From Chloroflexota bacterium (GTDB taxonomy: Bacteria; Chloroflexota; Anaerolineae; Aggregatilineales; Phototrophicaceae), in NCBI GenBank assembly GCA_020161935.1, contig JAIUNI010000005.1, forward strand, positions 1 to 64,000: a stretch of DNA of 64,000 nt, in the 5' to 3' direction. The translations under genes and the position numbers were made by a program. The notes beneath the pieces were generated by a model. The model was not told where the DNA came from. It worked only from the letters and a program-made list of their open reading frames with translations, and did not search any database. Of this stretch, positions 43,278-52,090 are shown piece after piece. Every line of letters begins with the position of its first letter. The stretch's first letter is position 1.

Positions 43278-43862
43278 TCACTGAATTACCCGAAACGTCA
43301 AATTAATCCGTGCGCTGAGGGGCTTCTTGGTCTTGGGGATCTGGTGCTTCCAGTAGTGCTGGGTGGTGCCGCGCATGAGCAGCAGCGAACCGTGCGTTAA
43401 CTCGACTGACTGCTTGAGGTCGGCATTCTGTTTGTGCTTGAACTGGAACGTTCGTGCTGCACCCAAGCTAATTGAGGCGATCACCGGATTCGTACCGAGT
43501 TCCGGCTCATCGTCGCTGTGCCAGCCCACACTGTCCTGCCCATCGCGGTAGAGGTTGAGTAAGACACTGTTGAAGGTCACATTCGCGGCGGCTTCAACCC
43601 GTGCTTTCATGTCGAGCAGCGTGGGTGTCCACGGCAGCGGGTGAACGGTGAGGCCGGAGTAGCGGTAAGACTTGCCCACGTCGCCGTACCACGCGATCAG
43701 GCGCGGCTGCATCACCTGTTTGCCCATGATGTTGATCGCCTTTTGCTCCCACGCGATATTCGCAGTGAGGTCTGTCAGCAGCGCGCCACTTTCGGCGGGC
43801 GAGAAAAAGCCGGTGACGAGATAGACTTCCGCGTCGGGCATGGGGAGCAGTTGTTCAAGCAT
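43278..43862 (-). CDS. alkB: AlkB-type alpha-ketoglutarate-dependent dioxygenase
   Basis: 194 residues. The Fe(II) ligands are the H-x-D in VGWHSDDEPELG and the distal His in HYWKHQIPKT; the 2-oxoglutarate-binding Arg pair lies in ARINLTFR. NSVLLNLYRDGQDSVGWH and SISLGAARTFQFKHK match AlkB-homologue repair enzymes (AlkB2-like) that reverse N-alkyl base damage. Its start is 4 bases from the stop of the upstream TIR gene on the same strand, so they likely share a transcript. Confidence 0.92.
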   Translation of the reverse strand: MLEQLLPMPDAEVYLVTGFFSPAESGALLTDLTANIAWEQKAINIMGKQVMQPRLIAWYGDVGKSYRYSGLTVHPLPWTPTLLDMKARVEAAANVTFNSVLLNLYRDGQDSVGWHSDDEPELGTNPVIASISLGAARTFQFKHKQNADLKQSVELTHGSLLLMRGTTQHYWKHQIPKTKKPLSARINLTFRVIQ

Positions 43863-43866
43863 AAAG

Positions 43867-44940
43867 CTATGGTCTCTCTATATGATTTTGATTTCCGGTT
43901 TCGAGATCGATTTGAATGGTGGCTTTATTCCACACTTTTTTGAATTCAGTTTGAAGCCGTCCCAGATAAGTTTTATCTGTTCCTTGAAATTCAATCGCTG
44001 GTGCACTGACCATTCGCGACGAGTGAAGAAAAAAGCCTAGAAACGACGTTTGATCCGTCAAATAAAGCGAGACACTGGGGCGCACATCATAGTATCTTAG
44101 CTTAATGTCCAGCTTATAATTCTGAGCTTTTAATTTCCTGTACAAGGCAACAATATGCGATTTATTCTCGACACGTACATTTAAATGATTGGCAGAACCG
44201 TTATTGGGAGCAATTTCTTCATTACGCCGTTCAGCAATTTCACAATCCGGGTCGATCAGTAATACTCTGATTTTAATGCCACGTTTTGCTGCTATTTCTA
44301 TATAGTATTCTAGATCAGGCCAGTTCGTGATCCAAGTTGTCAAAATACGAATTTCTTTTGCTTCACGAATACTTTCTTGTACAGCATTACTTGGAAATGT
44401 TTCATGTATTTTTACAATGCCGGTATAGGTTGGTAATTTGACCGGGACACTGCTGGATGGGTCAATGAGTACCCTTAAATATTGTGCCAGATTCGCCATA
44501 TCCTGATCGAAATTATGATGGTTGATGACAACTGCTTCGAGTTGTACAAGCTTTTTGATGAGCTTTTTAATTCCCTTGTTGGCATCTTTTTCTAAAGGTA
44601 ATTTTGCATCATCAATAAGAACGGGAATAATGTGGCAGTCACGATTTTGCTTAAAAACTGTATTAATTTCTTCCCGTACCCAATCTCTTTCTTTAGTTTT
44701 GGATCGTGAATTGAGTTCCGTCAGCCAATTATCGCCGATAATGACTAAAAGAACGCTGCAATGCATCACTTCTTGTGTTAATTTGGCAGGCCATTTGCCT
44801 CCAAGATCTTGATATGCAGTGTCGAAAAATAATCTATCGTCTCCAAAAGTATCTTTTAGATAGCTGAAAATTCTCCCCGCAACATGCTTGTTTAGAGATC
44901 GGCGATAATTAATGAATATTTTTTGCGGTTGATCGAGCAT
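43867..44940 (-). CDS. TIR-domain protein with a DUF5919/PLD-like C-terminal domain
   Basis: 357 residues, no TM segment. The N-terminal TIR domain (~7-145) has IFINYRRS, DRLFFDTAYQDLGG and DWVREEI, with E90/E91 near the expected catalytic Glu. The C-terminal part (~170-345) has EAKEIRILTTWITNWPD then RGIKIRVLLIDPDCEIAERR and SLYLTDQTSFLGFFLHSS, the pattern of DUF5919-type domains related to phospholipase D-like folds. Lower GC than its neighbours. It is immediately upstream of alkB and downstream of a metabolic operon. A nucleotide-signalling or defence effector role is possible but unproven. Confidence 0.78.
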   Translation of the reverse strand: MLDQPQKIFINYRRSLNKHVAGRIFSYLKDTFGDDRLFFDTAYQDLGGKWPAKLTQEVMHCSVLLVIIGDNWLTELNSRSKTKERDWVREEINTVFKQNRDCHIIPVLIDDAKLPLEKDANKGIKKLIKKLVQLEAVVINHHNFDQDMANLAQYLRVLIDPSSSVPVKLPTYTGIVKIHETFPSNAVQESIREAKEIRILTTWITNWPDLEYYIEIAAKRGIKIRVLLIDPDCEIAERRNEEIAPNNGSANHLNVRVENKSHIVALYRKLKAQNYKLDIKLRYYDVRPSVSLYLTDQTSFLGFFLHSSRMVSAPAIEFQGTDKTYLGRLQTEFKKVWNKATIQIDLETGNQNHIERP

Positions 44941-44995
44941 ATCTTAAAATAAACCTTTATTAAAATACTGAGTCATAATAATTATAACAAGAGTA

Positions 44996-45688
44996 TTACG
45001 AGCCGCCAATATGCTCGCGGAAGTAGGTCATGATGCGCGACCATGAGTCATCAGCGGCGGCTTGCTCTTTCACATCGCGCGGGCTGTTGAAGAACGAGTG
45101 CTTGGTATCGGGATATATTTTTACGTCGTGGGGAATATCGTGCTTGGTGAGTTCGGCTTCTAGCTTGATGCCCATGTTCTTGGTGAAGTCGTTTTCGGGG
45201 AAGGAAGCGACCACCGGACACGAACGGGCAACCGCTTCTATCGGGCGCGGGTTGAAGCTGTAGAAGGGGGCGATCACGTTGAGTCGGCTGTCGGTACAGG
45301 CCCACGCGATGGCGAAGCTGCCACCCATACAAAATCCAACTGCGCCGATTTTGGTGCTGTCCACCTTCGAATGATTTTCCAGCCAGTCGAGCGAGACTTT
45401 GAGGTCACGGATACCGGCATGGTTGAGCGAATCGAACAGGAGCATGTTGCTGAAGAAGCGGAACATGCACACCATGCGGTTGCGCCCCGCGAACAGGTCA
45501 ACTGCCAGCGCGGCGTATCCGGCTTCGGCGAAACGGCGGGTAATGTCTTTGATGTTGTCGTTCAGGCCAAAGGCTTCGTGGATGACGACCACACCGGGGA
45601 AGCGGCCTTCGCCTTCCGGCAGCGCCAAGTAGCCGCTGAGGTTGGGTGTACCGTTGGGGATGGTGACAGTTTGAGTGGTGATGGGCAT
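44996..45688 (-). CDS. Dienelactone hydrolase family protein
   Basis: 230 residues, alpha/beta hydrolase. The triad is visible: Cys in GAVGFCMGGSFA, Asp in FPENDFTKN, His in TKHSFFN. The VVIHEAFGLNDNIKDITRR segment is typical of dienelactone hydrolases. It hydrolyses lactones or esters; the natural substrate may be a sugar-acid lactone given the upstream DHDPS-family gene, but this is inference. 25 bases separate it from the upstream duplicated-domain gene. Confidence 0.87.
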   Translation of the reverse strand: MPITTQTVTIPNGTPNLSGYLALPEGEGRFPGVVVIHEAFGLNDNIKDITRRFAEAGYAALAVDLFAGRNRMVCMFRFFSNMLLFDSLNHAGIRDLKVSLDWLENHSKVDSTKIGAVGFCMGGSFAIAWACTDSRLNVIAPFYSFNPRPIEAVARSCPVVASFPENDFTKNMGIKLEAELTKHDIPHDVKIYPDTKHSFFNSPRDVKEQAAADDSWSRIMTYFREHIGGS

Positions 45689-45713
45689 GTGACCTCTACT
45701 TTGGAGAGCCTGA

Positions 45714-46730
45714 TTACTTTTTCTTGCGTTTCTTAGTGGATTGAAGTTCGTATTGATCAGGTTCCGTGATTGACCATTTAGAATCTCGACCTATTTCAAG
45801 CGTTCTTTTATCCGGCATAGTTAGTTTGTAGTGCATCGCCCGTTGTGCGATATAGGTGAACAACACTAACTTGATATTATCCTCAAACATGAAAGTAGTG
45901 TCGAACGCCGGACGTGTTATCTCGATTGAAAGCAAGCGTTTACTTTTTAAATGCTGATGTAAAGGTTCATATGAACGATGTTCGTCTAAAGATCCGGCTA
46001 AAAATTCTGTATCGGTTTCTAATCGCCAATCGAGGTTGAACAGCGTTAGCTCCCAGAGAACCTTTTCACCTTTTTCTTTGAAGAAGATCACCGGATTTTC
46101 AAAAGAGTCTGCTTCAACGTATTTTACTTTTGTTCCAATGAGGCGATTAAGAATAATTTGCACCGATTGTATATCGGTTTCAGAAATCGAGAGGATTTCT
46201 TCACTTACTGGCTTGCGCGGTCCAAAACCATTAGTATGGTCATAATATTGGTAAGTACCACCTGTGCCGATGCTGAGTGTGTAAGTCGGATCGGAGAAAA
46301 ACCAGAAATCGTGCTTTGGGTTTCGTCCGCTGCTGCGGGCGAATAAGCGTAATGTGAGGCCATTTTCAAAGCTAATTGCGGTATCAAGCCACGGTTTTGT
46401 AACTGTAAGCGACACTATGGCTTGATCTTCAAGTTGTTTGATACGCTCATCCATAATTGGATGAACGTCGTCGCAACCAACTAATACACGATCCTCATTC
46501 TCGATGCGCCAAGCACAATCTAGAATAACTAACCGAATTGCTCCCCTTTCCCCCCATTTTGTGAGTTCAAGTTCACCAAAATCAAAATATAGGTAGCTGC
46601 CAAACTGTCTAAATATCTGCCACGGCTTCATGCCGATGAGAGGTTGTACTAAAGCGTGAAGATACTTAATCTCCGCATCGGTGATAATTTTCTTCTTAAG
46701 CGTGTCGTCCAAGGCGCAGCCCCATTTCAT
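45714..46730 (-). CDS. Unknown protein with two tandem copies of one domain
   Basis: 338 residues, family not recognised. Two ~130-residue halves correspond: QIFRQFGSYLYFDFGELELT / LNRLIGTKVKYVEADSFENP; ILDCAWRIENEDRVLVG / LFNLDWRLETDTEFLAG; IVSLTVTKPWLDTAISFENG / LLSIEITRPAFDTTFMFEDN. The tail ends in KKRKKK. AT-richer than neighbours. The ATG at 46730 overlaps the end of the DHDPS-family gene by 35 bases; a TTG at 46712 is an alternative start. It resembles duplicated immunity-type folds only loosely. Confidence 0.65.
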   Translation of the reverse strand: MKWGCALDDTLKKKIITDAEIKYLHALVQPLIGMKPWQIFRQFGSYLYFDFGELELTKWGERGAIRLVILDCAWRIENEDRVLVGCDDVHPIMDERIKQLEDQAIVSLTVTKPWLDTAISFENGLTLRLFARSSGRNPKHDFWFFSDPTYTLSIGTGGTYQYYDHTNGFGPRKPVSEEILSISETDIQSVQIILNRLIGTKVKYVEADSFENPVIFFKEKGEKVLWELTLFNLDWRLETDTEFLAGSLDEHRSYEPLHQHLKSKRLLSIEITRPAFDTTFMFEDNIKLVLFTYIAQRAMHYKLTMPDKRTLEIGRDSKWSITEPDQYELQSTKKRKKK

Positions 46731-47616
46731 CTATTAAATGTGCAACATTATCGAGCGCGGCGAACTCGGCGCGGACGGTCGGGCGGCGCACCGTGTCGTG
46801 GGTGATGATGCCGGCGCGTTTGAGCAGGTACTTGCGGGCGTGCAGCGAGAACTCGTGACCGAAGCCGGATACCGCATCCACTAACGGCTGGGCGCGGAGC
46901 AAGACCTCATCCACATGAGCTTTGTTGTCTTCCGTCCATGCTGACCACACATCGACAAAGAACTCATTGAAGCCGACCCCCGGCAGCAACCCCGCCGCGC
47001 CGACTTCCAGTTCCTCGCGTAAAGTCAGGCCGCCGATGCCGCCGAACAGCCGCACGTCATCGCTGACGCGGGCGCGTAGGGCATTGATGCGCCGAGCCGA
47101 ACCGGGGCCTTCGATCTTGAAGTAGCGGATGTTGGGGGCGTGTTTGGCAATCTGCGCCAGATGCTCGGTCGATAACTGGCAGTGAGCATACGCCGGAATT
47201 TGCGGCGACTGCTGCACCATGATCGGCACATCGGAAGCGTTGCCGAGCGCGATGTAATGCTCCATCAGGCTCATCTCGTCGTTGATCATCGTGTTGGGTG
47301 GCAGCGTCATCAGCGCGGCGGGGTGCAGGTTACTGTAGATGTGCGCTTGCTCGATGGCAGCCTCGGTGCTGCCGGGAGCCATGCCGATAATCAGCGGAAC
47401 CTGCCCGTTGACTTCGGCGGCGACGATTTCGGCACAGCGGATGCGTTCTTGGTCGGTCAGTTTATAGGCTTCGCTGGCGAACCCGCCCACACCGATGCCA
47501 TGTACACCGCCTTCCAACTCGAAGTGTACGACACGGCGCAAACTTTCCTCGTCAATGCGTCCCGCTTCATCGAACGGGGTAATGAGTATCGGTATGATGC
47601 CGCTGAGGGTAGGCAT
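46696..47616 (-). CDS. Dihydrodipicolinate synthase / KDG-aldolase family lyase
   Basis: 306 residues, TIM-barrel class I lyase. The Schiff-base Lys is in NIRYFKIEGPG; substrate loop HGIGVGGFASEAYKLTDQER. Where relatives have the catalytic Tyr (lYN-P) this protein reads IMVQQSPQIP, so the Tyr is replaced by Gln. That suggests a chemistry other than DapA-type aldol condensation. Second gene of a unit led by a GntR regulator, with AGGAG 9 bases before the ATG. Confidence 0.85.
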   Translation of the reverse strand: MPTLSGIIPILITPFDEAGRIDEESLRRVVHFELEGGVHGIGVGGFASEAYKLTDQERIRCAEIVAAEVNGQVPLIIGMAPGSTEAAIEQAHIYSNLHPAALMTLPPNTMINDEMSLMEHYIALGNASDVPIMVQQSPQIPAYAHCQLSTEHLAQIAKHAPNIRYFKIEGPGSARRINALRARVSDDVRLFGGIGGLTLREELEVGAAGLLPGVGFNEFFVDVWSAWTEDNKAHVDEVLLRAQPLVDAVSGFGHEFSLHARKYLLKRAGIITHDTVRRPTVRAEFAALDNVAHLIDEMGLRLGRHA

Positions 47617-47634
47617 GGTCAGTTCTCCTGTCAG

Positions 47635-48348
47635 TTAAATCGGCACAGGCATTTCAGTTAAGGGTTGCTCAGTCACAATTTGCGAGAAGCGCAGGATATG
47701 ATCGCGCAGCCGTTGGACAGCCGCTTCACCGTCACCCGTTTCGAGCGCGTCAAGGATGGCGCTGTGTTCATCCCACTCGCGCAGGCTGCGGTTGTCAATT
47801 GACCAACCCTGCATCGAGATCAGGCGGCGGCGGTCACTTAGACTTTCTAACCATTTGATGAGCAGGTGATTCGTGGCGCGGTGGGTCAGCGCATGATGAA
47901 AACTGTTGTTGAGGGAACTCAATTTCTGATAATCATGAGCGACTAAAGATTGCTTGGCCTCTACCAAGACCTGCCGCATCTGTTGGAAGTCGCTTGTGGT
48001 GAAGTGCGGGATACTCTGCCGCAGCGCGAGTGGTTCGAGTTCAGCACGAAGTTCGGAGATGTCGCGGATTTCGACGGGTGTTAGGGTATGCACTGTCGCG
48101 CCGCGTGCCAATTCCATATCGACTAAGCCGCTGTGCGCCAGCCGGTGCAGCGCCTCGCGCACAGGGGTTTTGCTCACGCCGAATTGGGCGGCCAACGCGG
48201 CCTCGATCAACGGTGTTCCTCCCGGCAGTTCGCAGGTGAGGATGGCCTCGCGCAGGGTGTCGTAGACGGCATCGGTGGCGGAGGCCCGGGGCCGCAGGGC
48301 GGGGAGTGATATTTCTATAGTGGTGGAAGGAGCGGAACGGCGTGCCAT
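47635..48348 (-). CDS. GntR-family transcriptional regulator (FCD/FadR type)
   Basis: 237 residues. Winged helix at ~25-90 (AVYDTLREAILTCELPGG, FGVSKTPVREALHRLAHSG) and an all-helical FCD ligand domain with metal-type residues in LNNSFHHALTH and EWDEHSAILDAL. Members often sense sugar acids or other carboxylates. It heads the operon with the DHDPS-family, duplicated-domain and dienelactone hydrolase genes. A palindrome 30 bases upstream of its start is a likely operator. Confidence 0.88.
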   Translation of the reverse strand: MARRSAPSTTIEISLPALRPRASATDAVYDTLREAILTCELPGGTPLIEAALAAQFGVSKTPVREALHRLAHSGLVDMELARGATVHTLTPVEIRDISELRAELEPLALRQSIPHFTTSDFQQMRQVLVEAKQSLVAHDYQKLSSLNNSFHHALTHRATNHLLIKWLESLSDRRRLISMQGWSIDNRSLREWDEHSAILDALETGDGEAAVQRLRDHILRFSQIVTEQPLTEMPVPI

Positions 48349-48377
48349 AGGCCGCTTTCAGTTGGTTGACAGGTTAT

Positions 48378-48392
48378 GATATATGATATATC
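48378..48392. promoter_or_regulatory. Palindrome upstream of the GntR gene, probable operator
   Basis: GATATATGATATATC: 7-bp arms symmetric around one base. It lies between the divergent GntR (start 48348) and DUF3352 (start 48504) genes, and TTGACA at 48366-48371 overlaps the same region. Autoregulation is inferred. Confidence 0.5.
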
Positions 48393-48503
48393 GTTCTTTC
48401 TAGAATGCAAGTTTATGGTTGATGCTACAATGCTTATGTAAGGAACTTTTTCCTTGCGGGTGACGTTTGAATCAACTGAAAACAATGCAGAAGGAGCAAA
48501 CTC

Positions 48504-50273
48504 ATGCGCCGCACAATGTCTCGCGCTTTCATGGCTATAACTCTTATGTTTACGCTTGTTGTTTCGGTAGCGAGCGCTGCCCAACCGCGCTATGCCGATT
48601 TGGAGGCGCTAACCGCTTACTTCCCGAAGGACACCATGCTGTACGCGGCGGTACGGACGGACGAAGCCAGCATCGCCACGTTGGATCAGTTTGTGGAGAA
48701 CGCGACCACCGAACTGCCGGTTTCGATGTTCGGGCAGGGCTTCCCAATTACGCTGACGACCGCGATTGATCTGATTACCGCACAATCAGATGGTGGCAGC
48801 TTCGATGAGGCCATTCGCCCGTGGTTGGGGGATACGCTGGCGGTGGGGATGTATCCCGCAATTCGCAGCGCGGCGGGTCGAATTGTAATCCAGATCACCG
48901 ATACCGGCGCGGCAGAACAAGCGGCGCTTCGTGTGTTTCCCGGCTGGACGAGCCGTGATGTTGACGGCTACACGCTGTTGACACCGACCCGTGCCGATGA
49001 CCTCAACCGGATTGCGATCTATGACAATGTGCTGGTGGTTTACAGTTGGTCGGAAGATGCCGCTCCGCAGCCTAACCCTACCTTTGACGCGGATGTGAGC
49101 GACAGCCCGTATTATGTGGATGCGCTTTCCCGCTTGCCGGAAGCGGATTACGACATGCTGGCGTTTGTGGATACCCCTCTGCTGCTGGCTTACAACGAAC
49201 GCAATAACACCCGCAGCGAAGGTGACTGGCTGCTGCTGTCAGCGGTGTACCGGGCGATTGGCTCAACGGCTTTTGGCGCGACCGTGATTGACGAGCAGAC
49301 GATTGCGCTGGATGTGGCACAGACGGCGGGCAACCAAGCAGGGTTGGACGCGCTTGGCGTGCAGTTTTCGGGCAGCGGGAATACGGTCGATAGCTCGCTT
49401 CTGGTTGTTGTCCCGCGTGACTCGTTCATTGTCCTGCAAGCAGCGGATTTAGCGACTGTATTTGATGTGATGGGCGGCAATTTGCAAGCGGCGGCGAAAA
49501 AATTCCAGATCGCGTTGTCTTCTCTGATCCCCAGCCTCGCTTACAGTTATTCTGCCAGTATGGCGGGATTCGTTTCCGGTTCGGTGGTGGGTGTTGGCAA
49601 CCCCGAATGGGCGGATGTGCTGTTTGCCAACCTCAGCGGGTTTGATTACACCACCGAAATCCGCCCGCTGCTCACCGGCACCACAACCTTCTTCATGCGT
49701 ATCAACCCCGACTATAACCCGAACAGTTCGCGCTTCTTGGATTGGGAACCGTTTGAAGGCGCGGTCATGTTCCAAGTGGCGGACGACGAATCGGCTCAGG
49801 CGTTTATGGATAAGTTCGCGCGAGAACTCGCCATTAGCATTTACGCGAGTGGGCCGGAGGGTACCGCCCGCTTTAGCGAAACGACCTTACCGGGCGGGGT
49901 GCGCGGCATCACCCTGACGATTTACGGCGTGTCGGGGCAGCCGATTGAAGAATTCCTGATCGCGGCACAGAACCAATTGATGATTATGGGGACGCGCCGC
50001 ATCGTACAAGAGGTGTTCGCGGGGGAAAATATCGGGTTCGAGACGCAGCCCACGCCGGTACTGGTAGACTCCGGCCTGACACTACATATCAACTTCCCAC
50101 CGTTGTTTTCGCCGGAATGGACAAACCTGCAAAACAGCGACCCCGGTAACACGCTGTTGCAACAGATGCTATACTTTATCGGCGATCTTACCGGTTCCGT
50201 GGCTGGCAATGATGACGCAGGCATGGTGCTGCGGACGGTGGTGACGCTGCCGTGTCATGATGACTGTGGATAG
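48504..50273 (+). CDS. Secreted DUF3352-like protein
   Basis: 589 residues. A signal peptide at 1-27 (AFMAITLMFTLVVSVASA, then cleavage before AQP) is followed by a long extracellular region: YFPKDTMLYAAVRTDEASIA, DALSRLPEADYDMLAFVDTP and LLLAYNERNNTRSEGDWLLL match DUF3352 proteins, which are common in Chloroflexota and Cyanobacteria and have no known function. No lipobox, no C-terminal anchor. Divergent from the GntR gene. Confidence 0.8.
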   Translation: MRRTMSRAFMAITLMFTLVVSVASAAQPRYADLEALTAYFPKDTMLYAAVRTDEASIATLDQFVENATTELPVSMFGQGFPITLTTAIDLITAQSDGGSFDEAIRPWLGDTLAVGMYPAIRSAAGRIVIQITDTGAAEQAALRVFPGWTSRDVDGYTLLTPTRADDLNRIAIYDNVLVVYSWSEDAAPQPNPTFDADVSDSPYYVDALSRLPEADYDMLAFVDTPLLLAYNERNNTRSEGDWLLLSAVYRAIGSTAFGATVIDEQTIALDVAQTAGNQAGLDALGVQFSGSGNTVDSSLLVVVPRDSFIVLQAADLATVFDVMGGNLQAAAKKFQIALSSLIPSLAYSYSASMAGFVSGSVVGVGNPEWADVLFANLSGFDYTTEIRPLLTGTTTFFMRINPDYNPNSSRFLDWEPFEGAVMFQVADDESAQAFMDKFARELAISIYASGPEGTARFSETTLPGGVRGITLTIYGVSGQPIEEFLIAAQNQLMIMGTRRIVQEVFAGENIGFETQPTPVLVDSGLTLHINFPPLFSPEWTNLQNSDPGNTLLQQMLYFIGDLTGSVAGNDDAGMVLRTVVTLPCHDDCG

Positions 50274-50329
50274 GTTAATAATTGGGCAGCCATTGTGCTG
50301 CCCTTCATATTTTTTATGGAGATATTTTG

Positions 50330-51487
50330 ATGAAAGCGCTGACTTTAACCGCCGATTTTGCCCCGAAGCCGGATTACCAACTGAACGACCGCGAACGCAC
50401 CACGCATCGCATCCAAGCCGGTTCGCAGGTGTGGAAGAACCCGCACATCAATATCGGGCAGGTCGCTGACCCTACGCCGAAAGACGATGAGGTGATTATC
50501 AAGGTCGGGGCGGTGGGGATTTGCGGTTCCGACATGCATATGTACGAGCCAAACAAAGATGGTTACATTCTGTACCCCGGTTTGACGCGCTTCCCCAATA
50601 TCCTCGGACACGAGTTCGCGGGGTGGGTGGTCGAGGTTGGTAAAAACGTGCGTGATCTGAAGGTCGGCGACTTGGTGGCGGCGGAGGAAATCCAATGGTG
50701 TGGCGAATGTGTGTCGTGCCGGCGTGGGTTCGTTAACCACTGCGACAATTTGGAAGAATTGGGCTTCACCACCCCCGGCGCGATGGCGCAGTATATCCCC
50801 GTTCGCGCACGTTACTGCTGGAGCATCCAAGAGATTGCCGACCGCGTGGGCAGCGTGGATGAGGCGATGGTCATGGGGGCGATGGTCGAGCCGACGGGTG
50901 TGTCGTATCATGCCATGTTCAACCGCATCCACACATGGCAGCCGGGGGCGTATGTCGTGGTATTCGGGGCAGGGCCAATCGGTTTGGCGGCCATCGCTTT
51001 AGCCAGCGCGGCAGGTGCTTCTCAGGTGATGGTATTCGACACCTCGCCCAGCCGACGTGAGTTCGCGCTCAAGCTGGGGGCGACCGCCGTTTATGACCCT
51101 ATCGGCGCAGACATCAACGGCATCATCCTCGACTCAACCTACGGACGCGGCGTGGACTTCGTTGTCGAGGCGGCGGGTGCGCCCACGCATACCCTCGCGC
51201 CGCTGACGAAAGGCTTGGCGGTCAACGCCACCATTTGTCACATCGGGCGTTCGGAACGGCCTACACCGCTGGAACTCGAATATTATCAGGTGAAGGGTGT
51301 GCAGTTGGCGGGGTCACTGGGGCATTCCGGTCACGGCACGTTTATGAACGTCATCCGCATGATGGCTTCCGGTAAGCTGGATATGCGCCCGATGGTCAGC
51401 GCACGCATGGCACTCGATGACGCGCCGAGCGCCTTCAAACGCCTCGAAAGCCGCCAAGACGCAAAGATTATCCTGCTGCCGAATTAG
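50330..51487 (+). CDS. Zinc-dependent alcohol dehydrogenase, scyllo-inosose-dehydrogenase-like
   Basis: 385 residues. Catalytic zinc ligands in VGICGSDMHMYE and GHEFAGWVVEVG; the four structural-zinc Cys are in CGECVSCRRGFVNHC; NAD motif FGAGPIGLAAIALA. The N-terminal style (MKALTLTADFAPKPDY, SQVWKNPHINIGQV) recalls IolM-type scyllo-inosose dehydrogenases of Thermotoga. With two Gfo/Idh/MocA genes in the window, inositol or sugar oxidation is plausible. The ATG at 50330 follows GGAGA; an earlier in-frame start is less likely. Confidence 0.85.
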   Translation: MKALTLTADFAPKPDYQLNDRERTTHRIQAGSQVWKNPHINIGQVADPTPKDDEVIIKVGAVGICGSDMHMYEPNKDGYILYPGLTRFPNILGHEFAGWVVEVGKNVRDLKVGDLVAAEEIQWCGECVSCRRGFVNHCDNLEELGFTTPGAMAQYIPVRARYCWSIQEIADRVGSVDEAMVMGAMVEPTGVSYHAMFNRIHTWQPGAYVVVFGAGPIGLAAIALASAAGASQVMVFDTSPSRREFALKLGATAVYDPIGADINGIILDSTYGRGVDFVVEAAGAPTHTLAPLTKGLAVNATICHIGRSERPTPLELEYYQVKGVQLAGSLGHSGHGTFMNVIRMMASGKLDMRPMVSARMALDDAPSAFKRLESRQDAKIILLPN

Positions 51488-51526
51488 CCCACATTATCCT
51501 TATAACCCTATTCATTGGAGATGTCC

Positions 51527-52090
51527 ATGACTGTACTCAAACGCATAATCTATTTACTCCTGCTGCTGTGCGCCGCCTGTAACCTCAATTCACCGAGCAT
51601 TGCAGACCCAACTGCTGCACCGGCATTCGCGCCACTTCCGACGGATGCCATCACCCCAACAGGCGAAGGGGAGTTGACGACCTATAATAATGCCGCCTAT
51701 GGATTCATGCTTGAGTACCCGTCCCATCTTCAGATTGACGATAAAAGTGTCATTGGATATATGGTGGTTGGTGAGAGCATCAACATTACGGTATACGCCG
51801 AAAACCCTGAAATTGGCAATGAATTGCTGATGGTTGAAAGCGCAGAGGATGTGATGATGGGTGTTAATAAGGCTCGCCTGCTGAAAGGTCGCTTCACTCC
51901 ACAGCATGGAATTACCCCATTTCGTTTTCAGGCCATTGTCATCCAGAACGATGGTCGTTATTTTACGTTCGTCGGGCATGTTGTCAATCAGGATGTCGAA
52001 GAGGGGGCTGATTACTTGCAGACCGAAGTGCCTGCAGCAACCGTAGAAGTGTTGGAACAGATCACTGCGTCGCTGCGGTTTACGAATTAG
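51527..52090 (+). CDS. Putative lipoprotein
   Basis: 187 residues. Signal peptide with lipobox LLLCAAC (Cys at residue 18), a Pro/Ala/Thr-rich spacer (TAAPAFAPLPTDAITPTGEG), then a compact domain starting TYNNAAYGFMLEYPSHLQI and ending AATVEVLEQITASLRF, the pattern of DUF1795/PsbP-like exported domains. GGAGAT precedes the ATG at 51527. It overlaps the convergent STAS-like gene by 4 bases. Confidence 0.75.
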   Translation: MTVLKRIIYLLLLLCAACNLNSPSIADPTAAPAFAPLPTDAITPTGEGELTTYNNAAYGFMLEYPSHLQIDDKSVIGYMVVGESINITVYAENPEIGNELLMVESAEDVMMGVNKARLLKGRFTPQHGITPFRFQAIVIQNDGRYFTFVGHVVNQDVEEGADYLQTEVPAATVEVLEQITASLRFTN

